DNA of 59,255 nucleotides. Source: an uncultured Desulfovibrio sp. GTDB lineage: Bacteria; Desulfobacterota; Desulfovibrionia; Desulfovibrionales; Desulfovibrionaceae. The position numbers and the translations under genes are program-made. Location: the NCBI GenBank assembly GCA_913060505.1, contig CAJXRQ010000022.1, positions 1 through 59,255 of the forward strand, written 5' to 3'. Below, piece after piece: positions 54,215-59,255 of this stretch (the stretch's first letter is position 1; the number at the start of each line of letters is the position of its first letter). The notes under the pieces were generated by a model. That model did no database searches. It was not told the DNA's origin and was given only the letters and a program-made list of their open reading frames with translations.

Positions 54215-55165
54215 ATGGCCCGAAAACTCGCAGTGGTCGCCATGGGCGGCAACTCCCTGATACGTGATCCCAGCCGGAAATCCGTGGAGGATCAATATGA
54301 GGCAGTGTGCGATACGGTTCGCTACATAGCCGATCTCATCGCGGCCGGGTATCAGGTGGTCATCACCCACGGAAACGGACCACAGGTAGGCTTCATTATG
54401 CTCCGTTCGGAACTTGCGCGGCAATACGCCGGCCTGCACATGGTTCCCTTGGTTTCCTGCGTAGCGGATACGCAGGGAGCTATCGGTTACCAGATTCAGC
54501 AGGCTCTGGCCAATGAACTGCGCCAACGCGGCTTATCCGGTGAAACGGCCACCATCGTCACACAGGTCACAGTGGACCCCACGGATCCAGGCTTCGACGA
54601 TCCGAGCAAACCTGTGGGCGAATTCTACGAACCCGGCGCTGTGGCCGACCTGAAAGCGTTGCACCCGGACTGGATTCTCAAACAGGACTCTGGCCGGGGT
54701 TTCCGCCGCGTGGTAGCATCTCCCAAACCGGTAGACATCGTGGAGACACCCGCCGTGCAGACGTTGCTGGACGCAGGTTTCCATGTTGTCACGGCCGGAG
54801 GCGGCGGCATCCCGGTCATGGATACGGCTCAGGGCTTGTTGGGCGTGGACGCCGTCATTGACAAGGATTTGGTCACAGGCCTGCTGGCCACAAAGCTTGG
54901 GGCACCGCTCATGGTCATATCCACGGCAGTTCCCTGCGTGGCCCTGAACTTTGGAACACCACAACAACAGGATCTTGGAACGGTCAAGGCAGACCAAATG
55001 CAAATATATCTGGAGGAGGGCCATTTTGCTCCCGGCAGCATGGCCCCCAAGGTGCAAGCGGCGCTGGATTTCATCCGCGCCGGCGGCGAAAGAGTCATCA
55101 TTACCGATCCCCAAACCATCGGCAAGGCCATCGACGGTGGCGCCGGAACGCACATAGTGCCCTAA
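54215..55165 (+). CDS. arcC: Carbamate kinase
   Basis: A 316-residue amino-acid-kinase-fold enzyme with the typical N-terminus (LAVVAMGGNSLI), GNGPQVGFI and the late segment GSMAPKVQAALDFIRAGGERVIIT. It makes ATP from carbamoyl phosphate, here probably delivered by the carbamoyltransferase encoded next. GGGAGG precedes the start. Confidence 0.95.
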   Translation: MARKLAVVAMGGNSLIRDPSRKSVEDQYEAVCDTVRYIADLIAAGYQVVITHGNGPQVGFIMLRSELARQYAGLHMVPLVSCVADTQGAIGYQIQQALANELRQRGLSGETATIVTQVTVDPTDPGFDDPSKPVGEFYEPGAVADLKALHPDWILKQDSGRGFRRVVASPKPVDIVETPAVQTLLDAGFHVVTAGGGGIPVMDTAQGLLGVDAVIDKDLVTGLLATKLGAPLMVISTAVPCVALNFGTPQQQDLGTVKADQMQIYLEEGHFAPGSMAPKVQAALDFIRAGGERVIITDPQTIGKAIDGGAGTHIVP

Positions 55166-55183
55166 TCTTCAGGAGAAATAACA

Positions 55184-56380
55184 ATGGACAAATGCGGCAT
55201 CCGCGAAATGATCAAGGACCTCGCCCGGCTGGACTACAAAAAGATGTTCGGCAACGACTTTTTTCTCACCTGGGAAAAAAGCGACGACGAAATAGCGGCC
55301 ACCTTTACCGTGGCTGATATTTTGCGCGGCCTGCGCGAACAGAACATCTCGACCCGCATCTTCGACAGCGGGCTGGGCATCTCCGTATTTCGCGACAATT
55401 CCACCCGTACCCGCTTCAGTTTTTCCAGCGCCTGCAACATGCTGGGACTGGAAGTTCAGGATCTGGATGAAGGCAAGTCCCAGATTGCCCATGGCGAAAC
55501 CGTCCGCGAAACCGCCAACATGATCTCTTTTATGGCGGACGTAATCGGCATCCGGGACGACATGTACATCGGCAAAGGCAATACCTACATGCATGAAGTT
55601 TCCGACGCAGTTAAGCAGGGGTTTGAAGAAGGCGTGCTGGAACAGCGCCCCACGTTGGTCAACCTCCAATGCGACATAGACCACCCCACCCAGACTATGG
55701 CCGATACCCTGCACCTCATCAATCATTTCGGCGGTGTGGAAAATCTCCGTGGCCGCAAGGTCGCCATGACATGGGCCTATTCCCCGTCATACGGCAAACC
55801 CTTGTCCGTTCCCCAAGGCGTTATCGGTCTCATGAGCCGTTTTGGCATGGAAGTGCATCTGGCCCACCCCGAAGGATATGAAATCATGCCCGAGGTGCTG
55901 GAAGTGGCCAAACGCAACGCAGCGGAATCCGGCGGTTCCTTTGTACAATCCAACTCCATGGAAGAAGCCTTTGCCGATGCGGACATCGTTTATCCCAAAA
56001 GCTGGGCGCCTTTTGCCGCCATGCAGGAACGCACCGACCTTTACGGCAAGGGCGACTGGGACGGCATTGACGCATTGGAAAAAAGACTGCTTGGCCAGAA
56101 CAAAAAACACATGGACTGGGAGTGCACGGAAAAACTCATGCAGACCACCTACAACGGTTCGGGACTGTATATGCACTGCCTGCCTGCGGATATCTCCGGT
56201 GTTTCATGCGAGCATGGCGAGGTGGAGGCTTCGGTCTTCGACCGTTATCGGGCTCCCCAATACAAACAGGCAAGCTACAAGCCGTACATCATTGCGGCCA
56301 TGATGTTCCTGGCCAAGATGAAAAATCCGGCCGACATGCTGCAACGCCTGCTGGAAAACGCTACACCCCGCGTGCTGTAA
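55184..56380 (+). CDS. ygeW: Knotted carbamoyltransferase YgeW
   Basis: A 398-residue aspartate/ornithine carbamoyltransferase homologue with the phosphate-binding motif FRDNSTRTRFSF and the second-domain HCLPAD motif. The insertions typical of the YgeW group are present. The order ygeY-arcC-ygeW suggests phosphorolysis of a carbamoyl compound followed by ATP formation. The acceptor is not known for this family. Confidence 0.93.
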   Translation: MDKCGIREMIKDLARLDYKKMFGNDFFLTWEKSDDEIAATFTVADILRGLREQNISTRIFDSGLGISVFRDNSTRTRFSFSSACNMLGLEVQDLDEGKSQIAHGETVRETANMISFMADVIGIRDDMYIGKGNTYMHEVSDAVKQGFEEGVLEQRPTLVNLQCDIDHPTQTMADTLHLINHFGGVENLRGRKVAMTWAYSPSYGKPLSVPQGVIGLMSRFGMEVHLAHPEGYEIMPEVLEVAKRNAAESGGSFVQSNSMEEAFADADIVYPKSWAPFAAMQERTDLYGKGDWDGIDALEKRLLGQNKKHMDWECTEKLMQTTYNGSGLYMHCLPADISGVSCEHGEVEASVFDRYRAPQYKQASYKPYIIAAMMFLAKMKNPADMLQRLLENATPRVL

Positions 56381-56399
56381 ACGCCGCAAGGGAGGAATC

Positions 56400-58988
56400 T
56401 TGATACGGCTCACGTTGAATGGAGAACAGGTCGAATACAGCGGCGACCCGGAAGCGTCGCTCCTTTCCTGGCTGAGGAACGACATGAACGTCACCTCGGT
56501 CAAAGATGGCTGTTCAGGGCAGGCCGCATGCGGAGCCTGCCTTGTAGAAATGAACGGCAAGGCCGTCCTGTCCTGTTCAACGCCCATGCGCAAGGTGGAA
56601 AATGCGCAGGTAGTGACCATTGACGGATTCCCGGAAAAACTTCGCCGCACCCTTGGCCGTGCTTTTGTGGCCAAAGGTGCGGTGCAATGCGGTTTCTGCA
56701 CCCCCGGTTTTCTGACCCGCACGAAAATACTGCTGGAAAATAATCCAGACCCCACCCGTGAAGAGGTGACCAAGGCCGTTCGGCCACATCTGTGCCGTTG
56801 TACAGGGTATGTCAAAATCGTGGACGCGGTGCTTGAAGCTGCCGCAGCTCTTCGGGAAGACCGCGAAGTAAACTTCGAAGTAGCACCCGGCATCGGTGTC
56901 AACAGCCCGAAATACAAGGCTGTGGAACGCGCATTGGGACAAAAGCCTTTTGTGGACGACCTGAGGCTCGAAGGCATGGTGCACGGTGCATTGCGTTTCT
57001 CCGACCATCCCCGCGCACGGGTGCTTTCCATTGACCTGAGCAAGGCTGAAAACGCGCCGGGCGTCATTCGTGTTTTCACGGCCAGGGACATCCCCGGCAA
57101 TCGCAATGTGGGGCTGCTCATACTGGATTGGCCCCTGATGGTGGATGTAGGGGAAACCACCCGCTACATTGGTGACGTACTGGCTGGCGTAGTGGCCGAA
57201 ACCGAGGATCAGGCCCGTGCTGCGGCGGTGCTCATCGAGGTGGAATACGAAATTCTGGAACCGCTCACCGACATGCGGGAATCGGAAACCAGCCCCATCA
57301 GGATACATGAAGATGGAAACCTGCTCATCAGGAAGGAAGTAAAACGAGGCCGCGACATCCGCGAAGCGCTGAACGAATCGGCATATACGGCCAAAGGCAC
57401 GTTTGAAACCCAAGCCATTGATCACGGATTTCTGGAAACCGAATGCTGTGTGGCCGAACCCACGGAGCGCGGCGTGCGTTCCTATTCCCAGAGTCAGGGA
57501 CCATATCGTGAACGCCATGAAATCGCTGGCATGCTGAACCTGCCCGAGCAGGATGTGGAAGTCGTGCTGGTGGACTGCGGCGGCGCCTTTGGCGGCAAGG
57601 AGGACATGACCGCCCAGGGACATGCGGCCCTGTTCTGCCATCACCTGCAATGCCCGGTAAAGGTCAAGCTTTCTCGACCGGAATCCATACGCATGCATCC
57701 CAAACGCCACCCAGCCATCATGGAATTTGAGATCGGTTGTGACGAATCCGGCATGCTTACAGCCCTGTATGCCCGTATTCTCGGTGATACCGGGGCCTAC
57801 GCTTCCGTGGGCGGACCGGTTATGGCCAGGGCGGCCACACACGCTTCAGGCGCATACCATTTCACGGATGTGGATATCGAAGCCAAGGCAGTGTTCACCA
57901 ACAACATCCCCTGTGGCGCCATGCGCGGTTTCGGGGTCAATCAGGTCACGTTCGCCGTGGAAAACCTCATTGACGAACTGTGCGCCAGGGGCGGATTCGA
58001 CCGTTGGCAGTTCCGATACGACAATGCTTTGGACGAAGGGCGCATGGTCGCCACCGGGCAGGTGCTGGGCAAAGGCGTGGGACTGCGCCAATGCCTTGAA
58101 TCCGTGCGCAACGAATTTGCAACCGCCCATTACGCAGGGCTGGCCTGTGCCATCAAAAACTGCGGCATGGGTAACGGACTGATAGAGGAAAGCAAGGCCA
58201 TTCTGGAAATCAACCCGGACGGGTCCATTACTCTGGATCACGGCTGGACCGAGATGGGGCAAGGCGTACACACCATTGCCATGCAGGTACTGCGTGAAGC
58301 CGCAGAACTGGATACTTCCGTTCCCATCCACCCGCGTGTGACCACCGCGTCCGAAGCCATCGGCGGTCCGACAACGGCCAGCCGGGGAACCCTGATGCTC
58401 GGCCGTGCAGTCATCAAGGCCGCGGAAAAACTGCGTGCGGATTTACAACATGCGACTCTGACGGAACTTGCCGGCAGGCGTTATGAAGGCGAATTCATCT
58501 GTGACTATACCGACGCCGAGGGAGAACCCGGCAAAATCATAAGCCATATTTCCTATGGTTTTTCAGTGAATCTCGCCCTGCTGGACGAGAACGGACGGCT
58601 GGACCGGCTCATTGCGGCCCATGACGCAGGAAGAATCATGAACCCGAACCTTTTTCAGGGGCAGATCGAAGGCGGCGTGGCAATGGGCATTGGCTATGCG
58701 CTCTATGAGACAGTGCCGCAGGAACAAGGCCGTCTGACATCGGAAAAATACATGCGTCTCGGCATCCCGAAAATCCACAAACTGCCAAAGATTGAAGTCA
58801 TCGGTGTGGAAAGCAACGATCCGGAAGGACCGTATGGAGCAAAAGGCGTGGGGGAAATCGGCTGCATAGCCACCGCCCCGGCCATATCCAACGCATTTAC
58901 CCAGTACGACGGAAAAAGACGCTACTCGCTGCCTCTGGAACAACCGAAAAAGAAAAACGAAACGCCCGCAGGCAAAAAAACGGCATAG
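56400..58988 (+). CDS. xdh: Selenium-dependent xanthine dehydrogenase-type molybdenum hydroxylase
   Basis: An 862-residue single-chain enzyme starting with TTG after GGGAGGAATC. The N-terminal [2Fe-2S] domain has CSGQAACGAC and a second cluster motif (CGFCTPGF, CRCTGY). The C-terminal molybdopterin domain includes GGAFGGKEDMTAQGHAAL and GPYGAKGVGEIG. No FAD domain is present, which is usual for this selenium-linked group, where a separate subunit handles electrons. It oxidizes purines such as xanthine. Confidence 0.92.
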   Translation: MIRLTLNGEQVEYSGDPEASLLSWLRNDMNVTSVKDGCSGQAACGACLVEMNGKAVLSCSTPMRKVENAQVVTIDGFPEKLRRTLGRAFVAKGAVQCGFCTPGFLTRTKILLENNPDPTREEVTKAVRPHLCRCTGYVKIVDAVLEAAAALREDREVNFEVAPGIGVNSPKYKAVERALGQKPFVDDLRLEGMVHGALRFSDHPRARVLSIDLSKAENAPGVIRVFTARDIPGNRNVGLLILDWPLMVDVGETTRYIGDVLAGVVAETEDQARAAAVLIEVEYEILEPLTDMRESETSPIRIHEDGNLLIRKEVKRGRDIREALNESAYTAKGTFETQAIDHGFLETECCVAEPTERGVRSYSQSQGPYRERHEIAGMLNLPEQDVEVVLVDCGGAFGGKEDMTAQGHAALFCHHLQCPVKVKLSRPESIRMHPKRHPAIMEFEIGCDESGMLTALYARILGDTGAYASVGGPVMARAATHASGAYHFTDVDIEAKAVFTNNIPCGAMRGFGVNQVTFAVENLIDELCARGGFDRWQFRYDNALDEGRMVATGQVLGKGVGLRQCLESVRNEFATAHYAGLACAIKNCGMGNGLIEESKAILEINPDGSITLDHGWTEMGQGVHTIAMQVLREAAELDTSVPIHPRVTTASEAIGGPTTASRGTLMLGRAVIKAAEKLRADLQHATLTELAGRRYEGEFICDYTDAEGEPGKIISHISYGFSVNLALLDENGRLDRLIAAHDAGRIMNPNLFQGQIEGGVAMGIGYALYETVPQEQGRLTSEKYMRLGIPKIHKLPKIEVIGVESNDPEGPYGAKGVGEIGCIATAPAISNAFTQYDGKRRYSLPLEQPKKKNETPAGKKTA

Positions 58989-59002
58989 CCAGGGAGGTTC
59001 GC

Positions 59003-59255
59003 ATGACCCTGTACTTGAAAAACGCCCGGTATATCGACGCAGAAACCCTCAAGGTACGCCCCGCCACCGTTGCCGTGGAAGAAGGAGCGGAAGGTTCCAT
59101 CTCGCTGATCAATGATATCCCGGAAGAAAACGAGCGCCAGCCCGAAGACCGCATTATCGACTGCAAGAACCGTTTTGTGACCCGCTCGTTCGGCTGCGGT
59201 CACCACCATATATATTCGGCTCTGTGCCGGGGGATGCCTGCTCCGCCCGTTATTC
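59003..59255 (+). CDS. ssnA: SsnA-type aminohydrolase (3' end outside window)
   Basis: The N-terminal 84 residues of an amidohydrolase: MTLYLKNARYIDAETL and the metal-binding segment GCGHHHIYSALCRGMP match SsnA, a guanine-deaminase-like protein that accompanies the selenium-dependent hydroxylase. GGGAGG lies before the ATG. The frame is open to the window end. Confidence 0.9.
   Translation, partial: MTLYLKNARYIDAETLKVRPATVAVEEGAEGSISLINDIPEENERQPEDRIIDCKNRFVTRSFGCGHHHIYSALCRGMPAPPVI

Overview
The window looks like chromosomal DNA of a Desulfovibrionaceae-type sulfate reducer (Desulfovibrio/Pseudodesulfovibrio-like). The grounds are moderate to high GC, strong GGAGG ribosome sites, a selenium-linked ygeY-arcC-ygeW-xdh-ssnA operon behind a sigma-54-type promoter, and Fur-like boxes of the TGAAATTGATTTTCA kind. 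This placement is an inference, because no rRNA or housekeeping marker is present apart from recN.

Bases 1 to about 43,000 hold a hybrid NRPS/PKS metallophore-type gene cluster that continues beyond the left edge. A plus-strand operon (1-15165) encodes four assembly-line proteins: C-A-T (cut by the window start), TubC-C-decayed A-acyl/AMP ligase-KR-T, KS-dead AT-T, and Cy-A-T (Cys-like, thiazoline-forming). It ends at a strong hairpin facing a glutamyl-tRNA-reductase-like gene. A long minus-strand operon (30557 down to 17803) encodes a D-2-hydroxyacid dehydrogenase, a C-A-T NRPS, an acylating acetaldehyde dehydrogenase with a 4-hydroxy-2-oxovalerate aldolase (DmpF/DmpG type), a MATE exporter, and a MacAB-like exporter (adaptor, ATPase, two permeases). 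Two paralogous PchR/YbtA-like AraC regulators, a TonB-dependent receptor with a Fur-like box, and a third minus-strand set complete the cluster. That third set is a Rossmann-SGNH-CitC fusion, a KS-AT-T protein with a decayed C/E-like tail, and a free-standing C domain. Iron or another metal probably controls the locus, with the AraC proteins sensing the product.

The chemistry implied is unusual. Two A domains have the Asp of the carboxyl-proximal code shifted by one position, as in beta-alanine-type domains. One PKS module has a dead AT and probably relies on the intact AT of the other PKS. The operon carries what looks like its own route to a 4-hydroxy-2-oxo acid, next to a ligase-KR module and a 2-hydroxyacid dehydrogenase that could use it. 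A GluTR-like enzyme and a CitC-like ACP acylase candidate have no obvious standard role.

Bases 43,000 to 48,350 are a mobile, scarred zone: an IS1595-type remnant, a broken alpha/beta-hydrolase fragment, a diverged 3' half of a tRNA-Leu(CAA) gene with integrase-arm-like direct repeats, a 5'-truncated cold-shock-like gene, an integrase-domain protein, an excisionase, and a tyrosine integrase beside tRNA-Ala(GGC). Bases 48,470 to 59,255 are ordinary core or catabolic genes: DppB/DppC-type permeases, a GNAT acetyltransferase, RecN, and the ygeY-arcC-ygeW-xdh-ssnA operon, which runs off the right edge.
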